DNA of 64,000 nt from Heterostelium album PN500. Its lineage: Eukaryota; Evosea; Eumycetozoa; Acytosteliales; Acytosteliaceae. The notes below the pieces were generated by a model. It searched no databases. It saw only the letters and a program-made list of their open reading frames with translations, and was not told the DNA's origin. Shown here one piece after another: positions 1-12,495 of this stretch. Positions within the stretch are counted from its first letter, which is position 1. Each line of letters starts with the position of its first letter. The stretch spans positions 62,001-126,000 of the forward strand of contig NW_008805091.1 of assembly GCF_000004825.1 (NCBI RefSeq). The letters are read 5' to 3'. The position numbers were made by a program, and so were the translations under genes.

Positions 1-823
1 TTACGGCTTGAACAATGAGCCATGAACATTTATTGTCTTCGACATCTCTACCGATCTTACCGTTGTACTTTGGGTCCAAATAACAATCTTCATAGTCATC
101 ACGAATCTGAAAGTAGGTTCCCATTGAAACGATTAAATCTTTGGTACTCTGGTCAAGAGTACCTCCCTTTCCAACCAGTGTCATTGGTGCCATTATCGGG
201 AGATAGAAAACCAGGTAACTAGTTTTATATTCAACGATTTTATTGTAGTTTTCAATGGTGAATCCATCTAGACTGCCAACGGTTGGTTCAGTCAAGACAT
301 CGAGCATCTGTCCAAGGTAGGTCTTCAGACAGACCTCGGAGTAGAGGTGAATCAAGTCGACATAGTAGGATTCGCGAGAGAAATACTTTTTCAGAATAAC
401 GTAAATCATATTCTCTAGCATACAGGCATCGAATATAGCCATGTTTCCAACCTTGGCATTGGGGTCTTTCGAACTGGTATTGCTTGAGAGATACCAGCAG
501 GTACGACCACGTCTTGTCAGGCCACGGTCGACAATATCATCAATGACCAACATGAATGCCTCAACCAGTTCGTTGCACCACGCCAAAATCGAACCCTTGA
601 AGATATCGTCATCCGATAGCGAAACACTGCCTCTCAGTGTTTGAAGACAACCCAACAGAGAGCGTGCTCTGTTCTTCTTGGCCGACGACACATTGTACTC
701 TAGGAACCGATCGATCCACTCCAACAAAAACGATGGCATTTTTTCATTCTCCAAATACTCTTTGATATCATTTAAAATAATTGAAAGAGTTTCACTTAGT
801 TGTCTAGAAATAGTATTCTCCAT
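1..823 (-). CDS. fps: Farnesyl diphosphate synthase, 3' end outside window
   Basis: Class I trans-prenyltransferase that condenses isopentenyl diphosphate with dimethylallyl and geranyl diphosphate to give farnesyl diphosphate, for sterols, dolichol, ubiquinone and protein prenylation. Translation from the ATG at 823-821 gives 274 residues without an intron and runs off the left edge. The first aspartate-rich motif is DDIVD (residues 95-99), with Phe five residues before it, as in farnesyl-length enzymes. The second is DDYED (242-246), followed by a GRD triplet. A KTSYLVFYLP stretch near 200-209 matches the conserved KT...YLP region. About 70-80 C-terminal residues should lie outside. The start is the first ATG after a long AT-rich leader and gives a natural N-terminus. 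Family assignment is firm; the specific product length is inferred from the -5 Phe. Confidence 0.93.
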   Translation of the reverse strand, partial: MENTISRQLSETLSIILNDIKEYLENEKMPSFLLEWIDRFLEYNVSSAKKNRARSLLGCLQTLRGSVSLSDDDIFKGSILAWCNELVEAFMLVIDDIVDRGLTRRGRTCWYLSSNTSSKDPNAKVGNMAIFDACMLENMIYVILKKYFSRESYYVDLIHLYSEVCLKTYLGQMLDVLTEPTVGSLDGFTIENYNKIVEYKTSYLVFYLPIMAPMTLVGKGGTLDQSTKDLIVSMGTYFQIRDDYEDCYLDPKYNGKIGRDVEDNKCSWLIVQAV

Positions 824-2497
824 AACTTTATAAAAAATAAAATAAAAAAAAACAGAACAATAATAATAAATGAACGAATGAATGAGAGAATAATAATAAT
901 AATAATGAAATGACTTGTTGATTCAAAAGAGGGAAATTAATTAATTAATTAATATAATATACATTCAAAAAAATGCTAAAACGTGTATCAATTTTCAATA
1001 TTATTATATGTAAATGAATAATAATTTAATGAATATTAATGATTTGGTTGGTCCATCTTTATTTTGCGATTAGTTTAAACTGTCAATATTTTTATTACTG
1101 AAAAAAGAGTGAAAACAACATATTGAGCAATATTGAAATGTTTGCAAAAAGTTATTAACTACTTTTGTAAAAAAATAAAAGTAAAACAAATTTTTTTAAG
1201 CAACTGTGCGATAATGATCAACAGATGTGATTTCGACCATGCTGTTTTGAAAACGAAATCAAACGTTTTTTTTTTTTTTTAATAAGAGATAGTCTAAATA
1301 AAGGAATATTTATATATGTAATATATTTTATAAATTTCTTAGTTTTATGATATAATTATCATTTAATAGATACAATAACTAGTATTTTGCAAATCTTGAT
1401 AATTACAACAATACTAATAGTGATGTACATAAACCAAATAATCAATTCATTGAGAATTCACAGGTTAATCCTTTAATAGAAAAAGAAAAAAAAAAAAAGA
1501 ATTTAAATCTAACTCATAGATGCTAACATAACTTTAGCGCTAATATCTGTATCTATTTTTATTATATTTATAAATATTTTTTTAAACTGTATATTTTTTA
1601 TCTTTTTAACCTAGGTTATTGTCTATTTTTATCTATCTATCTATCTACATCTACTTATCTTTTTGTATTTATTTTATTTATTTTTTAAATATTTCTAAAC
1701 CAATAGCAAAAAAAAAAAAAAAAACCTACAACCTAATTGTAATAGCTTTTACAAATAACAAAACTATAACAATTTTAAATCTTGAAAACAAAGCAGAGCA
1801 TAGCAGTAGTACAATTTCAATATCTGTAGAAGTTAACTTAAAAACAAAACATCAACAAACAAAATACATTGCTCTTACTTTCCATTTTATTCAATAAACT
1901 GGATAGCCAATCAAACCAAAAAAAAAAGGTCTTTCTATTTGTTGAACACCCACCTTTATCTTTATTTCTCCTCCTCTTCCTCCTCACACAAAATAAGATT
2001 GAAAAATAAATTAACACAACAACAACAACGGGTTTAAACAATAAAAAAACACATTAAATAAAACACACACACACACATTAAGATTAACCACAACCACACT
2101 ACCACAAGAATAGCAGCAGCTGGTAAACAAAGCAAAGTAGTCAGGCAAACTAACAAAAGTAGATCACATAGCTAAAGTAGAATATTATATTAAAGTTTGT
2201 GTACACTCAACAACAACAACAACAACACATCTCACTTTCTTGGCTATCCTATCGTATCCCTAGCATCACTATCACTACTATATCACTCCTACTATCATCC
2301 CTTTAACTTTATATAAATATATATAAATATATTAGTAAGTGTCACTTTTGTGTTGTTTTCATTATTTAATTTGGATTTAAAAACAAAAAAAAAAAAAGAA
2401 AAAAAGAAATTTTTTGATTAATTTAATATTCAACACCAAACACACACAACAACAAAACAAACTTTCAAAGTAACATTATTGTTTTTTATTAATTTAA

Positions 2498-2534
<37 letters not shown>

Positions 2535-2780
2535 TAAAAATAATATTAAACTTATCATTTTCATTCATCATCATCACTACAATAACAAACATACATTATC
2601 AATAAAAATAACAGAAGCAACAACCAACCAACAACATCTTTGACCAAAAGTTGTGTATACATCAATCAATTACTTCATATTTTCTTCATATTTTTTTGTT
2701 TTTATATAAATTTAATATATTATATATATATCTATATATATTATTCACTCATCCACTCAAATCAAATTAAAAACCTTGCG

Positions 2781-2850
2781 CAAAAGCAAAGCAAAGCCAA
2801 GCAAAGCAAAAAATTAAAGCAAAGCAAAGCAAAGCTAAGCAAAGCTGAGC
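2781..2850. repeat. AAAGC short tandem repeat
   Basis: Imperfect tandem copies of AAAGC (with AAGCC, TAAGC and TGAGC variants) upstream of the MATH gene. A simple repeat with no function visible. Confidence 0.7.
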
Positions 2851-3412
2851 AATCAATCAAATCAATCACCAATCTTAATATATATTTTAGAATTCTTTGT
2901 TCTTTTTTGTTTATATTTTAAAAACTCTTTGTTTATTTTTAAGTTTATATATATTTTTATTTATTAATTAGTAATAATAATCCATCTTCATCTTGTTTGT
3001 TATTTTTTTTGTTTTCATTTTTCATTTTATTTTTATTTTTATCTATTTCAATCTATTTTTGACAACCAACAACAATAAAAACCAACCAAGAAATTTTAAC
3101 CCTTCTGCCAAAAAATCATAGTGAGATCCACAATAACAACTTAATTAAAATTCAAATAATATTAATTGTTTTTTGTTTTTTTTGTTTTGGTTAATTTTTA
3201 ATTTTCTCAGCTATTTCCCCCCCACTCACCTTATTTGCACCTGTGATTGGAAGTTTGGATATTAATATTTTTATCAAACAAATTTCAACAACTTTATTGT
3301 TTTAGTGAGAGAAAGAGAGAGAGAGAAAGAGTAACAGTTAACCTATAATAATAGTAGCAGTAGTAAAAGTAATAGTAGAATTTAGTAAAGTAAAGCCTAG
3401 AAGTAAACTACT

Positions 3413-3490
<78 letters not shown>
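3413..3490. repeat. (CAA)n triplet repeat in 5' leader
   Basis: About 26 uninterrupted CAA/AAC triplets lie roughly 375 bases before the MATH gene's ATG. Triplet tracts of this kind are common in dictyostelid genomes. This one is outside the predicted protein, though CAA glutamine runs recur inside the first exon. Confidence 0.9.
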
Positions 3491-3493
<3 letters not shown>

Positions 3494-3864
3494 AACAATA
3501 ACATCACGACGACATTTTTAAATATATATATACATACATACACCTACATACAATACAGTATAATCTCAATAAATAAACGATACGAATAATTGTAAAGTAA
3601 CCATCGCCCGGTTATCAATATACATACAACCAGAGAATAGATACATACACAGTTCAAACAAGCTAACAACTTTCAAACCAACCAACCAACCAACCAACCA
3701 AATTAAATTCATTTCTTTGTTATTTTAGTTGAGTTGGAGAAAGACTTACTGCTTTGTTGATTCATTCAAACAAAGACAGAAGATTCTATTCTCTATCGCT
3801 CAACCATAGCAGTCCCTAGAGGCAAATTTCAAAAATAGATCACCTTAAATTACTTTTCAACTCG

Positions 3865-6800
3865 ATGATGAACTACGTCCTGAATAACAATAACCAACAA
3901 CAACAACAGCAACAACAACAACAACAACAGAATTTGCAAAACGCCAATAACAATAATAACGCGAACAACGCCGGTGCCAGCGCCAATGGAAATAACACTA
4001 TAAATAATAACAATAACAACAATCACCAACAACAACAACAACAACAAACAATAAATGTGAATATGAATAACAACAACAACAATAATTTAAATGTAAATAA
4101 TAACAACAATATCAACCTCACTCATGTTGCTCAAGGAAGTTCAAACATCAGCACAAACAACACTGCCCATCCACTCGTCAAGGATCCAATGTCCGAGGAT
4201 TTCAATGAACCAAGTAGAGGTTCAAAGACTGTTGAAATCTGTAACTTTACTTCCTTTAAAGAGAGTTTCTACACTCCTATATTCAACTTGTGTGGTGCTA
4301 ATTGGTGAGTCATTCAATTCTTTAGACATATTTTATTTAAAAAACAAATTATTAACAATTACTTAATGTTTTAGGCGACTTTTAATATTCCCCGAAGGAA
4401 ATAATAGTCCTGGAAATATATCGATATTCCTTGACTATTATGATATTGGAATTAATCCATTATACGAAAAGGAAGCCGGTTTAACATTAACTTTAATAAA
4501 TCAACTTGATTCAAAGAAGAACGTCAAGAAATGTAAGTTATAATATAATCAATTGATTATATATTTAAATAATAATCATTCAAAGTACTAATTAATATTT
4601 TTATAATTTATAGCATCTAATCATAAATTCTCATTCAAAGGTGTGAATTGGGGATTTGTTAGTTTCTTAAATCTTCAGATATTGCTGAAACCAGAGAATG
4701 GATTCTTGATACAAGACAAGTTGAAAATTAAAGTTGAAATACAATCACCACTTACCATCGATAATTCAGATCCACTGTAAGTACCTAATCTAACTACAGT
4801 GAACAACAACAACAACAAAATGATTTGGATTGGATCCAATAGTTTAGTTTAGTTTAGAAAAGTTTAGTTTAGTTTCTAATTTGTTTGTTTTCTCCTTCTT
4901 TTTTTTTTCTTTTTTCTTTTTATTATTTTTTTCTCACTACCAATGATCTTTTAGTAATATAAAGCCATATGGTCGATTTTCATATAGCCTCACCAACTTT
5001 TCGCATCACTATGAAAACTTTTATTCGCCGACCTACTATGTGTGCGGATCCAACTGGCGAATCTACATATTCCCGAATGGATACTCCTCACCCAACTACT
5101 TCTCGGTCTATCTGGACCTTCTGGATGTAAAATTCAAACCTCTCATGATCAAGCATCTATTCTTTGCAATAGAGATTGTCAACCAGAAGAATCCAGAGAA
5201 GAACCTAAAGAAGTGGGTCGACCATGTATATGACGATAAGAATATGAATTTTGGATTCCCAAAGTTTGTACTCTTGTCAACCCTACTCAACCCCGACCTT
5301 GGATTCATCATTGACGATACCATAATCATCAACATTGAATTCACTGTAATGTCATCTAATTTTGTAGAACCATCACCAGAGTATGTTTATCTAAGTTTAA
5401 CAATAACTTTAAAAATAATAATAATAATAATAATAATATTAACAACAACACAACTTGTTATTAGTTTTGAGATTGAATCAAATCTAGGTAATCCGGATTG
5501 TGGAAAATTCTCTTTCCACGCCAAAAAGAATCCAAATACTGATCTTATATTCTCGCCAACCTATCATATAGCCGGAAGTAACTGGCAACTTGTCAGCTAT
5601 CCATTAGAGAATCTCACCGATTATTTCTCCATCTATTTGGATCTTGTAGATATCAAAACCAAACCACTCTTAAGAAAGCATATTTCTTTCGCCATTGAAA
5701 TTGTAAATCAAAACAACCCTGCTAAGAACTTTAAGAAATGTAAATAATTCATTCCGTTTAGCCCGATTCTATTCTTTCCTTTTTACTTACATAACTCTTT
5801 GTAATTTTATACTCATCATCTAGACATCAGCAATATATATTCATATAATTCATTTAGTTGGTTATTCCAAAAGTTTATGAAGAACCAAACTTTGATGGAC
5901 CATAAGCTCGGTTTCATCAAGAACGACATTATCATTATCAACGTTGAATTGATTGCAATTTCATCCGACTTTTTAAAACCAATTCCATTCAATCACGAAC
6001 AATCCGTTGTGGAGGTACCACGACCCGTCACCTACAACTACAATTTTATTGATGAGAACACACAGAACAACAAACTTGAAGAGGTCTCTGGTAGTTTCTC
6101 CTATGACATTCAAAACTTCTCCACTCTTGAAAAGAGTTTCTACTCGCCCATATTCACTCTTAACAGCACCAGCTGGAGATTCTATATATTCCCCAAGGGT
6201 AACAGCGCTCAGAATTTCTTTTCTCTGTATTTAGATTACGTAGATCCCAAAGCGAAACCAAAGATAAGGCAATACATTTGTTTTGTCCTTGAAGTTGTAA
6301 ATAAGAAAAATCCAACAAAATCTGAAAAGAAATGTAAGTTATTAAATTAATAATAATAATAATAATAATATTAACTTTTTTATCTCATCAGATTCATTCC
6401 ATACATTCTGTTATAGTAGTGTTAATTGGGGATTCAAGAAGTTCATTTCTCTTGAGAATGTCAAAGATCCAACTGCTGGGTTCATTGATAACGATACAAT
6501 CACTGTCAAAGTTACAATATTTTTCTTGGCTCAAAGTAACTTGGACACTAACCAGTAAGTTGATTTTGAAATTAACATATTTAAAATGATTTAATTATTA
6601 ACAATTTTATTATTATTAGTTTGCTTTCTTATTCACATGAAAAGTCAAAACATATTCAGTTATATAGTAATAATAAAGATGAGACTATCACTACAGAGAC
6701 TCTGAAGAAACAGAAAGCAGAGGAAGAAGCCTACTACTATCATACGATCAAGTTGACAATGGATTCAGATTTTGAAAAGGGTTCATCGTTTGACTTGCTC

Positions 6801-7993
6801 GACTTCTCTAATCATCAGCCCATAAAGATTAGAAAGACCTCGACCTTGCTAGAGTTGAAGCTTCAGATTCAAATGATCTATGGCATTTCATTTGAGCGTC
6901 AGAGAATTTGGTTCTGGGATCAAACACAGAATCAAACGAAACCTTCAAAGATCAGCAGATGTCCAATCATTCTCGATGATGAAGATATCTTCAATCAATA
7001 CACCACTCACTATGGTCAGGTTGAAATGAGATTCCATTTGGAAGTATCAAATTCACCATTACCAAATGTAAGTAAAACCAATTCCATTGTATATATAAAT
7101 AACAATAGTTATACTAATGATTTTATTATTATTATTTATTTTAGGATAAGAATCTATTCTTTGATCCAATTCAAACAGATAATGCTTTGGTATTCTTCAA
7201 GTATTATGATCCAAATAAGCAGTCGATAGAGTACATTACCTCTAAAGTTTGTCCTACCAACTATCCAATTTCCTATTTGATACCATTCTTGAATCAAAAG
7301 CTTGGTTTTCACCCAAATACACCACTCCTACTCTTTGGTGAGCTTTCTTTAAATCTTATTTATCAATTGGATCCAAATCGTACTCTTAAATCGTTTGAAG
7401 TCAATCATGGTGATATTATTTATTGTCAGCAAATTCAACTTTTAAGGTAAGTTATTTAAATATACAAATCAAAACATATTTATAACAATTAACATTTATA
7501 ACTTATTTTATTTTAATTAAAAACCAACAGAGGAAAAGCACAATTACCATTTGTTCCAGATTATTTCAATTTTATTTTCAACAAGATTATTGTTACATTC
7601 CAGCTTACTAACTATAAGAATTTGAATAATGAAAATCCACTCACTTTCAAGTTGGAGATTCTAAAAGGAATGAAACATGCAGATATCGTTAGACGTATAG
7701 CAGAGTTAATACAGACATTCCCACAGAATATTAATCTCTACTCTTCGCCCAACAATCAATCTTATTCTATCAGTAACCTCAAACTTATCGTTCCAAGCGA
7801 TAAACCAATCTACGATATGCTCAACGCGCAACAAAGAAAATTGGATCTAATCCACATTGAAGTTAAGGAGACCTATCTTCCAATTAATTATCTTTCAAAG
7901 CTTGATCCAAACAAAATATTCCATTATCTAGAACCTTATTTATCGCCAAGATCCTTGAAACAAAAAAAAAAAAAAAAAAAAAAAGAAAATTAA
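3865..7993 (+). CDS. Four-MATH protein with USP7-type UBL tail, no protease domain
   Basis: Ten exons: 3865-4304, 4375-4532, 4614-4776, 4955-5380, 5465-5739, 5824-6333, 6392-6554, 6620-7067, 7145-7446, 7531-7993; 1115 residues. The N-terminus is Gln/Asn-rich (about 1-110). Four MATH (TRAF-like) domains follow, near 115-254, 256-395, 400-541 and 575-711. Each has a version of a phrase on the pattern SNWRIYIFP, then a second half with NWGF or GF-type motifs. Residues 745-1090 align by eye with the first three C-terminal ubiquitin-like domains of USP7/HAUSP. Shared landmarks are a KKQKAEEEAYYY segment, FFKYYDP and LPFVPDYF. No Cys or His box of a USP protease occurs between the MATH and UBL parts. 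The protein ends in a Lys run and lacks room for UBL4-5. MATH domains bind peptides and the UBLs bind partners in USP7, so a scaffold in ubiquitin pathways is inferred. Confidence 0.85.
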
Positions 7994-8588
7994 CATTTTT
8001 TTATCAAAAAAATAAAATAAAATAAAAAAATTTAACTTTTAAAAATGCTTTTGGAGTCTAAGTCCTTTATTGTTAAAATATATATTAATTTTATTCTATA
8101 TCACTTAAAATTTGTTGTTACTTTCATCACTATCGTAGTCAGAATTTCTCGATAACAAAAATTATCAAACAAATTCTTTTTACACAGATATTTAAGGAAA
8201 TGATGAAAAAAGATTTTTATTTTTTGTAAAACATTAAAATAAATTTTATTTAAATACATGTGATATTTATTTTAGTGCAAAAGACAATTGTGATTTTTTA
8301 GTCTTGGAAATAAAAGAAAATGAAAATCACTATTTATTTTTGTAAGATCTGCAAAAAAATGATATTTTATAAAATTATCTCATTTTTACACTTTTTTGTT
8401 AAACCCAAACCTATTTTATTTTAGGGTGCCATCTTAATACCAAAACAAAGATTTTTAGTAATTTCTAATTCAAATAAAAAACATATTTTTGTCTTGGAAA
8501 AATATCTTGTTTTTTACACTATTTATAAAATGATAAATCATAAAAACTAAAACAAATTCATCTTCATCCAGTACCATCAAATACAAAG
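7994..8588. other. Intergenic, 0.6 kb
   Basis: AT-rich spacer between two + strand genes, holding the 3' end of the MATH gene and the promoter of the FN3-like gene. No gene, repeat or RNA recognised. Confidence 0.6.
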
Positions 8589-10270
8589 ATGAACCAAAAA
8601 TTATTTATTTATTTTATATTATTAGTATTATCCTTTTCTTCTCTTAAAAAAGCAGATGGTAAAGATACAAATTATTTATTAATAAAATCTAGATTTAAAT
8701 CTTAAAAAATTAATTTCTTTTTTTTTATTAAATTTATTATAGCAGCAGAACCACTTTCTAGACCAACAGCAGATTTGTTAAATTCCACAGCCACTACTCT
8801 GACAATTCTTGTTAATTCCACAGGAGGAACACCTAACGTTGCCACTCTCTATAATGTTACTACTTATGGAAAGATCTATTGTACTTCAACATCCAATATT
8901 TGTAAAATCATCGGATTGGAGCCATCAACTTTAGTTATTCTCACAGTCACTGCTACCAACAGTGGTCAAATACAAATTGGTAGTGGAGCATTCAGAACTT
9001 TGAGTGCCTATACCATAGTTTCACTCAATTCCTATGACCTTTCTCTGCCGAATATCAATGTTTTAAATCTACTCTACCACACTCTATGGGAAGTTCCAGG
9101 ATTGGTGACCTATACCATGAGAGTCAACGATACAATAATACCGCTTTGCACCTCAGTATCCAACCCAGGTTTCTGCTACCAATATCCTAAACCATCGGAT
9201 AAAGGATATTTTCAAATCATCAATTTGCAACCGAGTACCATTTACCTTGTTAATATCACCGGTGATAGCGAAGGAACTGTTAGTTCAAAGTCAAAGATTT
9301 TCCAGACATTGGAGCCAATCAAAGTGACTTTTATTTATTCTCAAAAAGAAACCAATCATAGTCTTGAAGTTGGTTACAGTACCAACTTTCCTCGTTTCAG
9401 TAGTGACATTCGTTTTACAGTATTTTTAAATAACAGCGTGGTTGTTCCATGTTCAAATTTTGTAAATACAACATGTTTAATTGACAACTTGACACGTGAA
9501 ACTGCCTATGAAGTAAAGGTCGTTGCCACTCTACAGAATACCGAGAGTACATTGTCTGACGTTTTCCTAACAACACCAAATCCAGTTGTTATCATTTCAT
9601 ATGCTGAGTTTAGTAAAACAACCAAGTTAATCAATGTAACCTATGATGCCACCCATCAATATGAAAATATAGTAAAGACCTATAGTCTATCATTGAATGG
9701 AAATGCAGTCCAAGGTTGCCAGCAGATTAAACAAAATTATTGTACAATCGGTGTATTACCAAATACCACATACTATGTACAACTAACAGCTTTTGCAGAT
9801 GGAACCAACGCCACTCAAAATGAATATGTTACAACTTATCCATCGGTTACAGAACCAATTATCTATGTAACCACTGCCAATAAGTCATTGTGGATTCAAT
9901 TTAAATCTGATAATGGGGTTCCATTGCAGTCACTCTACAATGTATCGGTAGATGGCGTTCTTGTTCCCTCATGTATCAATACTAATCTTAGGGAATGCTG
10001 GTACCCAGGATATATAGTTACAAACATGTACAAAATTGATGTTAGTGTTTCCAATGATGGAACTTTAAAGAGCTCATCAACTAAATTCAGTCCAACCAGT
10101 GCCAATATTTCAAGTAAGTATTTTATTTTGAAACTATGTATTTGTTTTTAAAAGTCTAACAAATTTTTTTGAACAACCATATAGCAACAGGATTAAATGA
10201 AGGTTCAAAGTTGAAACAATTTTCATATGCAATCTTTGTATTATTATTAATATTACAATTTTTATTATAA
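8589..10270 (+). CDS. Secreted, probably GPI-anchored protein with five FN3-like repeats
   Basis: Three exons: 8589-8658, 8743-10113, 10185-10270; 508 residues. Exon 1 encodes a signal peptide (MNQKLFIYFILLVLSFSS). The body is five repeats of about 90 residues, each with a short Cys loop of C-x(5-8)-C (for example CTSTSNIC, CSNFVNTTC and CINTNLREC), a beta-rich pattern and many N-glycosylation sequons. These resemble fibronectin-III or Ig-like modules of cell-surface proteins. The last exon gives a small-residue site and a hydrophobic tail ending ILQFLL, typical of a GPI-anchor signal. The acceptors at 8743 and 10185 each have a nearby alternative AG, so a residue or two may vary. No specific family name recognised. 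Likely surface adhesion or recognition, by inference only. Confidence 0.82.
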
Positions 10271-10344
10271 ATAAAAGTTCTTTTAATATATATACTGTCA
10301 TATAAATGATTTAATAATAAATTTACTTGTATCTAATTCATATT

Positions 10345-10615
10345 TCTCTCCAATGTATGAGCCATATCATAAATCGAACCAATGCCTAAATCCTAATTTA
10401 AGATCATCTAAAGGTTGATGTGAATCAAAATCGCCAATATCAATACCAGGAATATTGAACTTGTAACTATCATTTTTAATGTTGAACATCAATGTCGACT
10501 TTGAATGTTCCTGTAACAATATTATCAATGAAACTATTGACTTGCAAACTATCTATTAATACTTCCAAAGTGATTGGTCTATATCTATAAGGTGGTGGTT
10601 CTACAACTACATTTG
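10345..10615 (-). pseudogene. Decayed coding fragment
   Basis: Read on the minus strand, this stretch gives protein-like text in pieces, including PPPYRYRPITLEVLIDSLQV, then YKFNIPGIDIGDFDSHQPLD, then GIGSIYDMAHTLE. The pieces lie in different frames and have no plausible splice sites between them, so at least two frame disruptions are present. I do not recognise the family. It lies between the 3' ends of the FN3-like gene and abhd13. Most likely the remnant of a host gene. Confidence 0.4.
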
Positions 10616-11031
10616 AATAAATTTAAAATTCTTTAGTATTTATTAATGATTATGATGAGGGAAAATAAAAAGAAAAATTATAAAGTTAATAATATTTTTG
10701 AGTTGTTCATTAGGTGCTATCTATCTATACAAACATAAAAGGAAATTTATATTTATTTATTTTTTTCAATCCTTAGCCTTCAAGACGAAATTAATGAATT
10801 GATTTGTTTCTTTAACGTATTGTAATAATACGACTTTCTTTTTTCAAATTAAACAAATTTAAATATGATTGGTTTTGTTATGTGTTGGTGTTAGTTGTTG
10901 ATGTTGCTTCTCTATCACTATCACTTTCACTGAAATGTTTGCGAGTTGTTTTTTGTTTGTTTTATTTCATTTTATTTTTATTCTTTTGTTTATTTGTTGT
11001 TGCTATATGGTATGGAGATGCACGCGCTCTG

Positions 11032-12100
11032 CTAATCCCATACACCGAATACAGTTTCCAAAAATTCTCTAATATGTTTGTAATAGTTTGGTTGCATCAT
11101 TAAATTCATGTGTTGTCCCTTTTCATATATAATCATTTTCTTTCTACATTGATCGGCGAGCTCTTCCAACTTTAGCATATGAGTGGATGGCACCAACTCG
11201 TCTTTCTTTCCAGACAAGAAAAGTGTTGGAGTTTTAATATTTCTGATCAATTCAAACGATGACCATTTGTTCTTACAAAGCAATTTAAATACTTTCAACT
11301 GTGGTAATACTACATCTACCATATCTGGAATCGACAAGAATGTATTCTCCAATATATTTGCTTTTATCTTTTTTAAATATTAATAATAAATTAATAAATT
11401 AATGAATAAGTTTATAATATTGTATTTTGTTTTTTTATAAACTTACAATAGCTGGATATCTTGATGAAGCATCGACAGCTACGGCACCACCAAGTGATCT
11501 TCCAAATACAAATATTCTATCGTGGTCAATCGATTCATCGGATAAAAGAAACTCCATCGATACGTCAACATCTAACTTTATACCGTGCTCGGTTGGTACA
11601 CCTTGACTCTTTCCATAGCCTCTATAGGATATGATCAAAACATTACATCTAACAATATCATACAAATGTCTTATATTTGGTAATCTATGACTTAGATCTA
11701 TATATAATGTACAGAATGATTAGTCTGTGAATGATAAAGTAACCGATACTTTAGATTGCGAGTATAGTATATACATACTTCCAGCATTTGAATGACAGAA
11801 TAACATTGTAGGTGCATTCTTTGGTTGTGGTTGTTTAAAAAACCAAGTCTGTATCTTTGTACCGTCTTTTGCAGTCAATATATTCTCTTCAAAGTTGTCT
11901 GATGTGAAACCATAGTCTGTCGGATTGAGGAAATGCGATGTATCTGGGAAATAGATCAACTTTTCTTGACCAATATACACTAAAGACAGCAATCCCACTA
12001 CACCTGCACCAACTATAAGACCTCCCCTGTTAATTGTTATTATAATATACAAACAAAACGATATAATTAAACATAAAAATATAAATAATAATGATTTCAT
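11032..12100 (-). CDS. abhd13: Alpha/beta hydrolase, ABHD13/Bem46 family
   Basis: Three exons on the minus strand: 12100-11779, 11697-11447, 11367-11032; 302 residues. Two hydrophobic segments in the first 45 residues suggest a membrane-anchored serine hydrolase. The nucleophile elbow is GRSLGG (Ser about 175). Asp about 247 lies in SGKKDELV and His about 277 in KGQHMNL, completing a triad. HSNAGN is the oxyanion-hole region and YRGYGKS a family signature. The ENTFLSIP stretch also matches ABHD13. Exon 3 must start at 11367 rather than at the nearer AG, because only that keeps frame and gives IKANILENTF. The substrate is not established for the family. A 395-bp gap separates it from a divergent + strand gene. 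Confidence 0.92.
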
Positions 12101-12495
12101 GTTTTTTAATAATAATAATAATAATTAATTAAAAGAAATAACAACGATAATAATAATAATTAGTTTTCTGTTTAATGTTTTTTGATGATCATATATTTAA
12201 AATAAAAAAAGATAAAATAAAAGTAAAGTAATAGTAAAACAGTTGTTTTATAAAATGGATGATGTATTACCAATAAACAGTTGAAATTATTGAATATAAC
12301 ATAGTTATAATCAACTAAGTAAATGCGTGCTAAAATAGAATATTAACTATATCTTTTATATTATTATTGTTATAAATTAATTGAAAAAAAAAAAAAAAGG
12401 GATGTGTTGATTTTTTTTTTTTTTTTTTTTTTTTTGCAAAAATCATCAAAAACCAAAACTCATTGATTAAGATATGTCAACATCTGAGAACAAAT
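12101..12495. promoter_or_regulatory. Divergent intergenic region, about 0.4 kb
   Basis: AT-rich spacer between abhd13 (-) and the small + strand gene beginning at 12496. A long T tract (about 12412-12435) sits just before the + strand start, a common dictyostelid promoter or leader feature. No specific operator recognised. Confidence 0.45.

Larger units (their letters stand above)
824..3864. other. Intergenic, 3.0 kb, divergent promoter region
   Basis: No gene recognised. It separates fps (-) from the MATH gene (+) and must hold both promoters. It contains a 26-base T run at 2503-2528, an AAAGC-type repeat near 2781-2850 and a long CAA tract at 3413-3490. From about 1800 onward the + strand is rich in A and C, as is usual for leaders of + strand genes in this window. 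Small open frames at 1619-1897 and 2640-2921 are low-complexity and look like chance. Confidence 0.7.

Noticed and set aside
3850-4047. Long minus-strand Leu/Val-rich frame opposite the MATH gene's first exon
   Set aside because: It is the antisense of CAA and AAC triplet runs; glutamine and asparagine codons read backwards give Leu and Val.
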